DNA of 64,000 nt from Chloroflexota bacterium (GCA_013388855.1 JACAEM010000016.1:62001-126000); one strand, 5' to 3'. Positions 15,758 to 24,504 are shown, counted from the stretch's first letter. Program-made: numbers and translations. The notes: a model not told the origin generated them from the sequence alone.

Positions 15758-17127
15758 CCGACTACCTGCCACAAGAAGAAACCACCGCCCCCACCTCGAC
15801 GGCAGTGCCGCACAGCCGGGAAGCCGAAGAAGCCGTCGTCGGGGCGGTCTTTATTAACCCCGAAGTCTATTATGACGTCGCGCAGTTCCTGACTGCCGAC
15901 GATTTTTACATTCATCGCCATAAGTGGATCTGGGAGGCCTTCACCAGCCTGCACGAACAACGCATCCCCATCGACCTGTTGACTGTCTCCGATGAACTGG
16001 AGCGGCGCGGGCAACTGACGGAGATCGGCGGCCCCGCCTACCTGACATCTCTTGTGAACCAAGTGCCGTCGTCCCTCAATGCCGAATCCTACGGTCATAT
16101 CGTGGAAGGGTATTCGGTTCGACGCAAGATGATCAACGCCGCCAACCAGATCGCCTCCATCGCCTACAACGAGAAGACCTCCATCGACGATGTGATGAAC
16201 GAATCGGAGAAGGCGGTCTTCAATGTCAGCGAACGGCGGCTCAAACACGACCTGGTTCCAATCAAGAAGGTTGCCAGCGATTTCTACGACCGCATCGACG
16301 ACCTCGCCAAACGCCCAAATGACATCGTCGGAGTACCGACAGGATTTATCGACCTTGATAAGATGCTGACTGGTCTGCAGCCTTCCGACCTGTTGATCAT
16401 CGCCGGGCGTCCGGGTCAGGGTAAGACCGGTTTCCTGCTTTCCATTGCCAAGAACGCCGGGCTCACCCACAAGAAGCATGTGGCGATCTTCTAGCTGGAA
16501 ATGTCGAACGATCAGGTGGTGCAGCGTCTGATCTCGCAGGAAACTGGCATCGACTCGCAGACCCTGCGCACAGGTAAATTAAAGGAGCACGAGTGGCCCC
16601 TGTTCACACACGCCATCGAGGTATTCGGCGACACCCACATCTACCTGGATGATACCCCCGCCATCACCCCGCTTCAACTGCGGACGAAATGCCGCCGCCT
16701 GCACATGGAATTTGGTCTTGACCTGATCATCATCGACTATCTCCAGTTGATGGGTGGCGATACGCGCACCGACAACCGCGTGCAGGAAGTTTCGTACATC
16801 TCCCGTAATTTGAAGGTGCTGGCGCGTGAATTGAATGTACCCGTCCTTGCCGCGGCGCAATTGTCGCGCGCCGTGGAACAACGCACCGACAAACGTCCCG
16901 TGCTTTCGGACTTGCGCGAATCCGGCTCCCTCGAGCAGGATGCCGATATCGTGATGTTCATCTACCGCCCCGACCAGTATGAGAAGGATACGGTCAAGCA
17001 GAACATCGCAGAGATCATTGTGGCGAAGCATCGTAATGGTCCTGTCGGGAGTGTGGAATTGGTCTTCCGCGGCGCACAGGCGAAGTTCGAGAACGCCGCG
17101 ACGCGGGTGTTCAAACCAAATGAGTGA
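15754..17127 (+). CDS. dnaB: Replicative DNA helicase DnaB, interrupted by an in-frame TAG
   Basis: The full 457-codon frame encodes the hexameric replicative helicase. N-terminal domain: [24 protein letters not shown]. RecA-like domain: [34 protein letters not shown] (Walker A), IIIDYLQLM (Walker B) and [22 protein letters not shown]. At 16492-16494 TAG replaces the Ser of the conserved FSLEMS motif, cutting the frame into 246- and 208-residue parts. Everything after the stop is conserved and intact, so an error (TCG to TAG), a very recent mutation or suppression are the options. ATG overlaps the BFN stop. Confidence 0.85.
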
Positions 17128-17162
17128 CCCTCACCCCCGCCCTATCCCAAAGGGAGAGGGGG
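17128..17162 (+). repeat. REP-like palindrome between dnaB and the dnaD-like gene
   Basis: CCCTCACCCCCGCCCTATCCC-AAA-GGGAGAGGGGG begins right after the dnaB stop. The same sequence pattern recurs at 24088 and 46779. Its 3' arm (GGGAGAGGGGG) lies 6 bases before the ATG of the next gene and acts as its ribosome binding site. Confidence 0.7.
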
Positions 17163-17168
17163 TATGCA

Positions 17169-17822
17169 ATGAATAAATTCAAAGGTTTTACCGATTCAGA
17201 AACGTTCACCCAACTCCCCGACAAGTTCTTTCACCAGTTATTGAAAGAGATCGATGACCCGGCGGAATTGAAGGTGACATTGTACTTCCTGTGGCGCGTC
17301 GAGCACATGGACGGTCCGTTTCGGGCGTTGAGCAAGATGGACTTTGACGTGAAAGCTCTGGGGCTGTCGGCGGACGAGATCAAGCAGGGGCTGGAGAAAG
17401 CGGTGAAGCGCGGCAGTCTGCTCAAGGTCCAGAAAGAGGCGCAGGTTTTCTTCCTGTTGAATTCTCCGCGCGGACGGGCGGGTGTCCAGGCAATCGAAAG
17501 TGGAAAGTGGAATCCACAAGCTGGACAATCTGCCCCGCCGATGGAACGCCCAAATGTGTTCAAGTTGTACGAGGAGAACATTGGTCCACTGACGCCGTTG
17601 ATCGCGGACGCCTTGAAGGATGCGGAAGAGTTGTATTCAGACGAGTGGATCGTCGATGTGATCGAAATAGCGGTGAAGAACAACAAGCGCAATTGGAAGT
17701 ATTGTGAAGCGATTTTGAAACGTTGGAAAGAAGAAGGAACGCATGGACAAAAAGATCAGCGCGGCGCTCGACAAGGTTCTGAGCGCTACACAAAAAGCGA
17801 ATTCGCAGAATATCTCGACTGA
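17169..17822 (+). CDS. DnaD-domain primosomal protein
   Basis: A 217-residue protein with an N-terminal winged-helix-like half (FTQLPDKFFHQLLKEIDDPAELKVTLYFLWRVEHMDG) and a C-terminal DnaD/DnaB2 domain (KLYEENIGPLTPLIADALKDAEELYSDEWIVDVIEIAVKNNKRNWKYCEAILKRW). It likely remodels origin DNA and recruits the helicase loader. The ATG at 17169 starts after the palindromic repeat; an earlier GTG would translate the repeat itself. The last 80 bases overlap the AAA+ loader gene in another frame, and both frames look real. Confidence 0.82.
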   Translation: MNKFKGFTDSETFTQLPDKFFHQLLKEIDDPAELKVTLYFLWRVEHMDGPFRALSKMDFDVKALGLSADEIKQGLEKAVKRGSLLKVQKEAQVFFLLNSPRGRAGVQAIESGKWNPQAGQSAPPMERPNVFKLYEENIGPLTPLIADALKDAEELYSDEWIVDVIEIAVKNNKRNWKYCEAILKRWKEEGTHGQKDQRGARQGSERYTKSEFAEYLD

Positions 17823-19260
17823 GAATGCCGCGCCATTGCTCGGCAAACCGGATTGCCCGCACTGCGGAGGCGTTGGCTTTTTGCGCGTGGATGTGCCGCT
17901 GGGCCATGAAAAATTCGGCAAGTTGGAGCCATGCGTCTGCCGCGCTAACGAGATCGCCGCCAATGCCCGCCAGCGGCTATACGAGATGAGCAATCTGGAA
18001 CGGCTGAGTCATTTGACATTCGAGAATTTCAACCGCACCGGCAACCCCAAGGCGGAATTTGTCTCGCCGCAGGAAGTGGCAAGTTTGAGCGACGCGTTGA
18101 ATTCAGCAGAGGAATTTGCCAGAGAGTTGAAAGGCTGGCTGCTGCTCGAAGGCGCGTACGGATGCGGGAAGACCCATCTCGCCGCGGCGATTGCCAATGC
18201 CTGCGTGCAGCGCGGCGTGCCGACGTTATTCATCACTGTGCCTGACTTGTTGGATTCCCTGCGCTTCGCCTACAACGACCCGGAGACGACCTTCGAACGA
18301 CGCTTCGATGACATTCGCGCGGCAGACTTGCTGGTGATGGATGATTTCGGAACCCAGAACGCCACTCCCTGGGCGCAGGAAAAATTGTTTCAGATCATCA
18401 ATTACCGTTACATCAACAAACTCCCCTCTGTGATTACAACGAATCTGATTTTGGATGAGATCGAAAGCCGCATTCGTTCGCGCTTGCAGGATGCGGAGTT
18501 CGTGAAGTATGTGCGCATCACCGCGCCGGATTACCGCCGCCCGACCGAGACGAGCAACCCGGGCATCTCGATGCTGTCGCTGCCGCACATCAAGGAGATG
18601 TCGTTCGGCAATTTCGAGACGCGCGATGATGAGGTCGGCAAGGAAGTTGTGACCACCATCGTCAAGGAAAAACAGGATCGCTATGGTCGCCCGGTAAAGG
18701 ATAAGGAGATCATCCGCGAGAAAGTCACGCCTCAGCATATCAAGCGGCTGCACGAAGCGCTGGATGCATCCGTCCACTTTGCGGAGAATCCCAATGGCTG
18801 GCTGGTGCTGCTGGGAGGTTCGCACTCCGGGAAAACGCATCTCGCCGCGGCGATTGGAAATTACCGGCTCCTTCTGGGCGGACAGGCGATCCTGACCGAG
18901 GTCTCGACCTTGCTCGATTACTTGAAAGCCACCTTCCGCCCCAACTCGGATGTGACCTTCGACCGGCGCGCTTACGAGATCCGCACCACCCCCCTGCTCA
19001 TGCTCGATGATCTCAAGGAGAGCGGCATCAGTTCCGTGTGGGCGGAGGATAAACTGCACCAGATACTCAATCACCGCTACTACGCCAACCTGCCGACGGT
19101 CATCACCTCCACGCTCGACCCGGAGAGTTTTGCGAAGAGCTATCCCAGCCTGTGGAATAAGTTACTGGATGGGAGCAAGTGTCAGATCTGCGTGATCGAT
19201 ATGCCTCCGTATCGGAGGGCGGCTAAGGTGAAGAAGACAACACCCAAGAAAAGCAAATAA
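17743..19260 (+). CDS. Helicase loader-like protein with two DnaC-type AAA+ modules
   Basis: A 505-residue protein. Residues 38-66 hold a Cys cluster (CPHC, then CVC). The first AAA+ module has Walker A GAYGCGKTHLAAAI (~136-149), Walker B LVMDDFG (~200), VITTNL and the SRLQD sensor-2/arginine region. After a ~90-residue linker, a second module has Walker A GGSHSGKTHLAAAI (~357-370), Walker B LMLDDLKE (~420) and VITSTL, but the sensor-2 segment reads NKLLDG rather than SRL. DnaC/DnaI loaders normally have one module and ~250 residues. AGAAGGA precedes the ATG. Position after dnaB and dnaD supports helicase loading. Confidence 0.85.
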   Translation: MDKKISAALDKVLSATQKANSQNISTENAAPLLGKPDCPHCGGVGFLRVDVPLGHEKFGKLEPCVCRANEIAANARQRLYEMSNLERLSHLTFENFNRTGNPKAEFVSPQEVASLSDALNSAEEFARELKGWLLLEGAYGCGKTHLAAAIANACVQRGVPTLFITVPDLLDSLRFAYNDPETTFERRFDDIRAADLLVMDDFGTQNATPWAQEKLFQIINYRYINKLPSVITTNLILDEIESRIRSRLQDAEFVKYVRITAPDYRRPTETSNPGISMLSLPHIKEMSFGNFETRDDEVGKEVVTTIVKEKQDRYGRPVKDKEIIREKVTPQHIKRLHEALDASVHFAENPNGWLVLLGGSHSGKTHLAAAIGNYRLLLGGQAILTEVSTLLDYLKATFRPNSDVTFDRRAYEIRTTPLLMLDDLKESGISSVWAEDKLHQILNHRYYANLPTVITSTLDPESFAKSYPSLWNKLLDGSKCQICVIDMPPYRRAAKVKKTTPKKSK

Positions 19261-19272
19261 CAAAACCTATTG

Positions 19273-19318
19273 AACGCTGATGAACGCTGATTTCGCTGAT
19301 AAAACGAGATCAGCGTTT
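19273..19318. repeat. Short repeat cluster AACGCTGAT
   Basis: In the 226-base gap before the FTR1 gene: AACGCTGAT occurs twice in tandem (19273, 19283) and its complement ATCAGCGTT once (19309), so it can fold into a hairpin. It may serve as the terminator of the loader gene or be a dispersed repeat. No gene is seen in the gap. Confidence 0.5.
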
Positions 19319-19486
19319 CCTGTGTTAATCTGCGTCCTTTTCAGTTCGTATTTTTCAACCTGGTTGAAAACTGAAATCAACTGGGCTGGCCGTGATTTTC
19401 ATCCACTGGTCTGGATTCTTCGCACTGGGTCGGGTATAACACCGCCAATCCGATAAACATCCTCTATTTAGGAGAAATAAGAGACA

Positions 19487-20338
19487 ATGTTACCCACCTA
19501 TCTACTTTCTCTGCGCGAAGGACTCGAAGCGGCGCTCATCATCGGCATTGTGCTTGGCGCAGTCAACAAGATCCATCGCAAGGACCTGGCTCCCGCCGTG
19601 TGGCTCGGCACGCTGAGCGCGGTGATCGTCAGCATCCTGACCGCCATCGTGTTGACCAGTTTCGGCATGTCCCTCGAAGAACGTGCCGAGCAAATCTTCG
19701 AAGGCATCACCATGCTTGCCGCGGCGGGCATCCTGACCTGGATGATCTTCTGGATGGGCAAGCAAGCCCGCTTCCTCAAAGCCGAACTGGAGGAAGGCGT
19801 GAACAAAGCCGCATCCACTACCGGCAAGAGCGCGGTCTTCTGGCTGGCGTTCGTGGCGGTTGTGCGCGAAGGCGTGGAACTGGCGATCTTCATCACGGCG
19901 GCGTTCTTCGCTGGGAACTCGGCTGAAACGGGCAATACTCTCATCCAAGTGCTGGCAGGGACGATCCTCGGTCTCGGCACGGCGGTGCTGCTTGGATACA
20001 CCATTTTCGCCACCACGGTCCGCCTTGACCTGCGCAAATTCTTCCAGGTGACGGGCATCCTGCTGATCCTGTTCGCGGCGGGATTGGTCGCTCATGGCGT
20101 GCATGAGTTCAACGAGGTCGGCTGGATTCCCTCCATCGTGGAGCACGTCTGGGATGTGAACATGATCCTCGACGAGAACTCGGTGGCAGGTCTGCTGCTC
20201 AAGACGTTGTTCGGTTACAACGGCAACCCATCCCTGACCGAGATGATCGCCTACGTTGTGTACATCGCGGTCGTGGCTGTCTTCTGGCGACGGGAGAATA
20301 CGATCCCTGTCAAGGCGACGGCTGCCTCACAGGCATAG
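19487..20338 (+). CDS. FTR1 family iron permease
   Basis: A 283-residue membrane protein with about seven helices. The two ferric-binding motifs are both present: REGLE at residues 8-12 and REGVE near residue 127. FTR1/EfeU permeases bring in ferric ions produced by a partner oxidase. No EfeO/EfeB or ferroxidase gene is adjacent, so the partner is elsewhere or absent. AGGAGA lies upstream of the ATG; two strong hairpins follow the gene. Confidence 0.92.
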   Translation: MLPTYLLSLREGLEAALIIGIVLGAVNKIHRKDLAPAVWLGTLSAVIVSILTAIVLTSFGMSLEERAEQIFEGITMLAAAGILTWMIFWMGKQARFLKAELEEGVNKAASTTGKSAVFWLAFVAVVREGVELAIFITAAFFAGNSAETGNTLIQVLAGTILGLGTAVLLGYTIFATTVRLDLRKFFQVTGILLILFAAGLVAHGVHEFNEVGWIPSIVEHVWDVNMILDENSVAGLLLKTLFGYNGNPSLTEMIAYVVYIAVVAVFWRRENTIPVKATAASQA

Positions 20339-20349
20339 ACGACAGACAA

Positions 20350-20383
20350 CATCCCGAAGGTTTTCTTGAAAACCTTCGGGATG
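20350..20383. terminator. Hairpin CATCCCGAAGGTTTTC / GAAAACCTTCGGGATG
   Basis: A perfect 16-bp inverted repeat with a 2-base centre, 12 bases after the FTR1 stop. The outer sequence CCCGAAGG..CCTTCGGG recurs at 24443-24494, so it is both a terminator and a dispersed repeat. Confidence 0.75.
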
Positions 20384-20392
20384 TCTTAACGG

Positions 20393-20429
20393 AAACAGGC
20401 TCCGGCGCAGAAGGATACGGAGCCTGTTT
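20393..20429. terminator. Terminator AAACAGGCTCCG / CGGAGCCTGTTT
   Basis: A second 12-bp hairpin followed by TTGATT, between convergent FTR1 and DUF1501 genes. A-rich and T-rich sides allow use in both directions. Confidence 0.75.
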
Positions 20430-20452
20430 TGATTCCTTAACCGACGGCAGAA

Positions 20453-21682
20453 TCAGATCGTTCGAAATATCCCCAAATCCGGTGTCGGTGAAAATCCCGG
20501 AAACACGTTCGAGATGTTCGTCTCGCCCATCCGCCGCGTGAGCAGTTCGCTCAACACCTGACGGTAATCCGTTGTAATGGCAAGGTCGGCATGATCGTAT
20601 AACTGGTCGTTATGCAGACCGGGCCACGCGCCATACACTTGCCCGCCGTTGACACCGCCACCAAGCGTGAACATGACACTGCCGTGTCCATGATCGGTTC
20701 CGTAATCTTCGTTTTGCACGAGGCGGCGACCGAACTCGCTGATGACAACAACCGATAAACGATCCGTATAGCCCGAATCGAGGTCGAGATAAAAATTGGA
20801 AAGCCCGGAGGCAAGGTTGCCCAACAGGTCCGCGATGTAACCGCCGTTGCCGTCGGTTTCGTATTCATGTGTATCCCAGCCGCCGTAATCGACCGTCGCC
20901 ACGCGCAGACCCGCGTCCAGTTTGATCATGCGCGCGACCGTTTTAAGTTGAAGACTCAACTCATCGTCGTTGTAAGAGGCGCCGTTGGAGGGCTGGTATT
21001 CCTGCTCCACCAACGGGCTGACAATGCTCATCGACTCCAAAGTTCGCAAGCCTGCGCGGTGAAGAAGCGTCTCGCCATTGTACATTTGCCGCAGGGCGGC
21101 TTGCTGTGACCCGGCAAGCCCATTATCCCATTGCGAGAAATCGGCGGGATCGTTCAAGTTCACGGTAGGGACAAAATTGAGCAACGAAGAGGGCGCGCCG
21201 GAGGTGGACAGGGCGGGCAAAATGGATGAGACGCCGCTCCCCTGCAGGTGGCGCGTGATCCAGCCTGACGTTGTACCCTTCGAACCGGGTGTACCGAGTT
21301 CGATGAATTCCTGCGCATCGAAGTGGCTGCGCGTATCGTAGTTCAATCCCACCGCATGGATGACAGCCATCCTGCCATCCTGATATAGTCCATGCAAAGG
21401 AGCCAGCGCGGGATGCATCCCAAACTGGTCACTCAAAGGAAGGAGGTCCGATATTTTGATATCGGGTCGCGCTTTTTCATAAAAGCCGCGGTCGTCGCCG
21501 TCCATCGGCGGGACGACGTTGAGCGCGTCCCAGCCGCCGCGCAAAAAGACGACGATCAGTGTGTCAGTCGGGTCGTCCTGCTGGGCAAAGGCGACGTTTG
21601 TCAGTCGCGCTCCAGCCATCGCGGCAATCGCGGAAGAACATCCTTGTAGAAAATTACGGCGGGTCAGTTTTAGTGTGGGCAT
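20453..21682 (-). CDS. DUF1501 protein, Tat-exported
   Basis: A 409-residue sulfatase-fold-like protein of the DUF1501 family. The N-terminus carries a twin-arginine signal (LTRRNFLQGCSSAIAAMAGARL) with cleavage expected after VAFA. Core stretches are LIVVFLRGGWDALNVVPP, MHPALAPLHGLYQDGRMAVIHAVG, DTRSHFDAQEFIE and VVISEFGRRLVQNEDYGTDHGHGSVMFTLGGGV. The function is unknown, but it is almost always paired with DUF1800, as here 140 bases upstream. AAGGA precedes the ATG at 21682. Confidence 0.85.
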   Translation of the reverse strand: MPTLKLTRRNFLQGCSSAIAAMAGARLTNVAFAQQDDPTDTLIVVFLRGGWDALNVVPPMDGDDRGFYEKARPDIKISDLLPLSDQFGMHPALAPLHGLYQDGRMAVIHAVGLNYDTRSHFDAQEFIELGTPGSKGTTSGWITRHLQGSGVSSILPALSTSGAPSSLLNFVPTVNLNDPADFSQWDNGLAGSQQAALRQMYNGETLLHRAGLRTLESMSIVSPLVEQEYQPSNGASYNDDELSLQLKTVARMIKLDAGLRVATVDYGGWDTHEYETDGNGGYIADLLGNLASGLSNFYLDLDSGYTDRLSVVVISEFGRRLVQNEDYGTDHGHGSVMFTLGGGVNGGQVYGAWPGLHNDQLYDHADLAITTDYRQVLSELLTRRMGETNISNVFPGFSPTPDLGIFRTI

Positions 21683-21822
21683 AGTTGATTCCTTGTCATT
21701 GGTTGAGTGGGCGGCGCTCGTCCGCCATATCGAAGCCAACAGGTGTCAAAGGTTGCTTTACGGCGTGGTGGTTTCGATAGGTCCCGCGAACATCACGCGG
21801 GATTACTCAATCACCGAAGTCT

Positions 21823-23559
21823 TTATTTCCACTGAAAATCCGGGCTCATGAGAATGACCTCGACCATGGCAGGCAGAACCCAGTTGATGTGATCCTGGTC
21901 CAGTTCTTCCTGCGGTCCGCGGTCCTGCGCCATGACGGAGATGACAGCCTGACGATCCGATTCGGACATTGTCCGATTCAGGATGCGGGGAATCCAAAAG
22001 TCGGCGAGGGATTCGGCGGTGCGGAGTTCGGCGGGCGTCTGCCCGACGATGTCTGTTCTGATGAAACGCTGCTGGTCTTCGTCGTCCAGCCAGTTCTCGG
22101 AGATGCCCACGGCAAAATTCCAGCGGTACAACAGCGACATGGAATTCGCCCATGCCTCTTTCACGTCGGCGTATCCATCGGGGGAACGTTTCTCGAACAT
22201 GGGCTGCCCCATCATCGAACACATCCACGGGATGCCGCCGGGCAGTCTGGTAAAGTCGGTGTTGAGGGCGCGCATCATCGAAATGGCGGCTTCGATGGGA
22301 CGCTTGATTTTCGCTCCCCAGGTCTGTTTGAATTCGGGCGAGAGCAGGATCGCCTCCACCACGCGCTTCAACTGGTCGGGCGCGTCCCGGTACTCCATAA
22401 AAACGGACGCGGCGGTTTGGACAACGGAATCAGGCGGGTTGTCCGAGATGAAGCGGCGGGCGAGTTTGCGCGAGATGAACCGCGCCGTGCCGGGATGATT
22501 CGCCAGCAGGTCCAGCACGTCGCGTCCATCCTGCATATCGGGCTGGTCGGGCGGGATGTATTTTCCCAGCACCAGTTTGTTGAAGCGGTCGTGCCAGGGT
22601 TTGTAATACAAAAAGCGACCGGTCTTCTCGACGCCGTCTTCGTACTCATAGATGTCATCATCCACGCGCCAGCCGGTGAACGCGCGTGCGGATTCATAGA
22701 CATCGTTATCGACATATCCAATGGCAATACCGTTCGCATCTTTCTGGATCGCGTTCGGATCCTGAACCCCGAAATAATTCTCCGCTCCGAGCGTGTGCAG
22801 TTCAAAGAGTTCGCGGGCGAAATTCTCGTTCGGTCCCGCATCGGAGGAGTTATTCTGGTTCAGATAGTACAACATGGATGGATGCGTCGCGACCGCTTCG
22901 AGCATCTGACGGAAATTACCGAGCATGTGCCTGCGCAAAACGTCACGGTTATATGAGACCAGCAGGGGCACACCGTCATCCTGCCAGAAATAGACGTTGA
23001 AATGATTGTGCCAGAAATCCGCCAGCACTTCGACAAGCTGCTTCTTGCTGTAGACGGCGCGCAGGAAGGAGGCGTCTACGAGTTCATAGGCGGGCAGGCT
23101 GTACCATTCCCAGTAGGCGTCATCGTTCGAGTTATACGGGTTGTTGGCAATGTGGTCAAAGTACAGTTCCTCCAGCGATTTGTGGAGGGTCTCAAAGCCC
23201 GCCGCGGCGTAACGCGTTTCGAATTCGCTATCATCAATCGAGTCAGGATTCAACTGCTGCGCCACATAGTTCCGCAGCCGCTCCTCGTCGGTCGCCCCCA
23301 ACGCATTGAACGCTTCGATGTCCCCCGGACGCGGACCGTACCCCATGCGGTTCAAGGCGATGATCCCCAACGAGACAGGTGGCAGAACCGGCTCCGGCGG
23401 AACGCCTGTCGGGTTGACGACAACCGGCGGAACCTGCGTCGGGGCGGGCGGCGGGATCTGCTCCGGTGCGCAAGAGGCGAGTGCAGCGGACGCGCCCGCA
23501 AACGTACCCATCAATTTCAAAAAGTCGCGGCGATTCATTTTGCTTTGATATAGAGCCAT
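21823..23559 (-). CDS. DUF1800 protein, Tat-exported
   Basis: A 578-residue protein with a Tat signal (MNRRDFLKLMGTFAGASAALASC) that also contains a lipobox-like Cys, then a Pro-rich linker. DUF1800 motifs include LNRMGYGPRPGDIEAF, DFWHNHFNVYFWQ, LYYLNQNNSSDAGPNENFARELFELHTLG, LLANHPGTARFISRKLARRFISD and the C-terminal MSPDFQWK. The family is of unknown function and partners DUF1501. AAGGAGAG precedes the ATG at 23559. Confidence 0.85.
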   Translation of the reverse strand: MALYQSKMNRRDFLKLMGTFAGASAALASCAPEQIPPPAPTQVPPVVVNPTGVPPEPVLPPVSLGIIALNRMGYGPRPGDIEAFNALGATDEERLRNYVAQQLNPDSIDDSEFETRYAAAGFETLHKSLEELYFDHIANNPYNSNDDAYWEWYSLPAYELVDASFLRAVYSKKQLVEVLADFWHNHFNVYFWQDDGVPLLVSYNRDVLRRHMLGNFRQMLEAVATHPSMLYYLNQNNSSDAGPNENFARELFELHTLGAENYFGVQDPNAIQKDANGIAIGYVDNDVYESARAFTGWRVDDDIYEYEDGVEKTGRFLYYKPWHDRFNKLVLGKYIPPDQPDMQDGRDVLDLLANHPGTARFISRKLARRFISDNPPDSVVQTAASVFMEYRDAPDQLKRVVEAILLSPEFKQTWGAKIKRPIEAAISMMRALNTDFTRLPGGIPWMCSMMGQPMFEKRSPDGYADVKEAWANSMSLLYRWNFAVGISENWLDDEDQQRFIRTDIVGQTPAELRTAESLADFWIPRILNRTMSESDRQAVISVMAQDRGPQEELDQDHINWVLPAMVEVILMSPDFQWK

Positions 23560-23639
23560 ACTCTCTCCTTGGGAGTGATGACGAAATCTACCAAATTTAT
23601 CTTTCCCCCGGCAATCACCCATCGGTTTTAATCGCCATG

Positions 23640-24425
23640 TCACTCTGAGCGGCGCGGAGAGTCTCGCCTGTCGTGTTCGGGTTGGTCGAAGACATCTTCA
23701 AACGCTTTAATCACTTCCCGCTTTACACGTTCCATCGAAGGTGGCTCTTCCAACAAATCTGCGAGTGACGCGACGGGTTCGTCCTGCAAGCCGCAGGCAA
23801 TGATGCCGTCCCAGTATTCCATGTCAGGGTTCACATTCAGCGCAAAACCATGACGGGAAACCCCGCGCGCATCCACCTTGACGCCTATGGCCGCGATTTT
23901 GGCGGGCTTCCTGCGGTCTTCCGGTTTACAGCGTGGGCAGCGCGAATGGACATCGGCTTGAACCCAAACGCCAGTGAGACCGGGACGTTGCCCCGCCACA
24001 AGGCCGAGGTTTGCCAAGGCAATAATGAGGGACTGTTCGAGTTTGCGGACGTAGCCAACATAGTCGGCATCGGGGATTCGCGTTTCTCCCTCACCCCTTC
24101 GCTCCTCTCCTGGCGGGAGAGGGGTTGGAGTGAGGGGAATCAGCGGTATTAACGGATACCCCACCAATTGTCCCGGTCCGTGGTAGGTGACGTCGCCGCC
24201 GCGGTCCACCCAGTGGATGGCGATGCCCTTTTCTTTGAGCTGTGACTCACCCCAGAGAAGATTCTCCTGTTTGCCGCGCCGACCAAAGGTGTAGACGTGC
24301 GGATGTTCAAGAAGCAGGAGTGTCGGCGGGCGAATTCCTTCTGCGATCTCACGCGCGTATTCGTCCTGTAATTTCCACGCGGTTTCGTATTCAATCAAAC
24401 CCAGGTCTTCAACAATAAGGTTCAT
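23640..24425 (-). CDS. lipB: Octanoyltransferase LipB with in-frame repeat insertion
   Basis: A 261-residue enzyme that transfers octanoyl from acyl carrier protein to lipoyl domains. Catalytic and family motifs: LLLEHPHVYTFGRRG, WVDRGGDVTYHGPGQLVGYPL, GLTGVWV, KIAAIGVKVDARGVSRHGFALNVNP. In most LipB the residues after GYPL run straight to the DVGWYVRxLE helix; here ~20 extra residues (IPLTPTPLPPGEERRGEGET) are encoded by a REP-like palindrome at 24088-24139. A second extra loop with CPRC precedes KIAAIG. The active site appears intact. Confidence 0.88.
   Translation of the reverse strand: MNLIVEDLGLIEYETAWKLQDEYAREIAEGIRPPTLLLLEHPHVYTFGRRGKQENLLWGESQLKEKGIAIHWVDRGGDVTYHGPGQLVGYPLIPLIPLTPTPLPPGEERRGEGETRIPDADYVGYVRKLEQSLIIALANLGLVAGQRPGLTGVWVQADVHSRCPRCKPEDRRKPAKIAAIGVKVDARGVSRHGFALNVNPDMEYWDGIIACGLQDEPVASLADLLEEPPSMERVKREVIKAFEDVFDQPEHDRRDSPRRSE
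24088..24139 (-). repeat. REP-like palindrome inside lipB
   Basis: CCCTCACCCC...CCTCTCC-tggc-GGGAGAGG...GTGAGGGGA: nested arms of the same pattern as at 17128 and 46779. It falls in the coding frame without a stop. Confidence 0.75.
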
Positions 24426-24442
24426 ACGTATTTGTGATATAT

Positions 24443-24498
24443 CGTCCCGAAGGTTTTCGAAGCACGATCACAATCTCCATAGACCTTCGGGACGTTTT
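24443..24498. terminator. Hairpin CGTCCCGAAGGT / ACCTTCGGGACG
   Basis: A perfect 12-bp inverted repeat with a 28-base loop, followed by TTTT on the plus strand, in the 79-base gap between lipB and the FAD oxidoreductase. It shares CCCGAAGGT with the FTR1 terminator. Confidence 0.55.
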
Positions 24499-24504
24499 CA
24501 TTTG

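Noticed and set aside
16492-16494. TAG as a reassigned sense codon or selenocysteine-like recoding
   Set aside because: TAG serves as a normal stop in clpS and the GGDEF gene, and no recoding structure is evident next to the site; an error or mutation is simpler.
19320-19480. Iron-responsive operator before the FTR1 gene
   Set aside because: GTTGAAAACTGAAATCAAC has partial symmetry but does not match a Fur box well enough to call.
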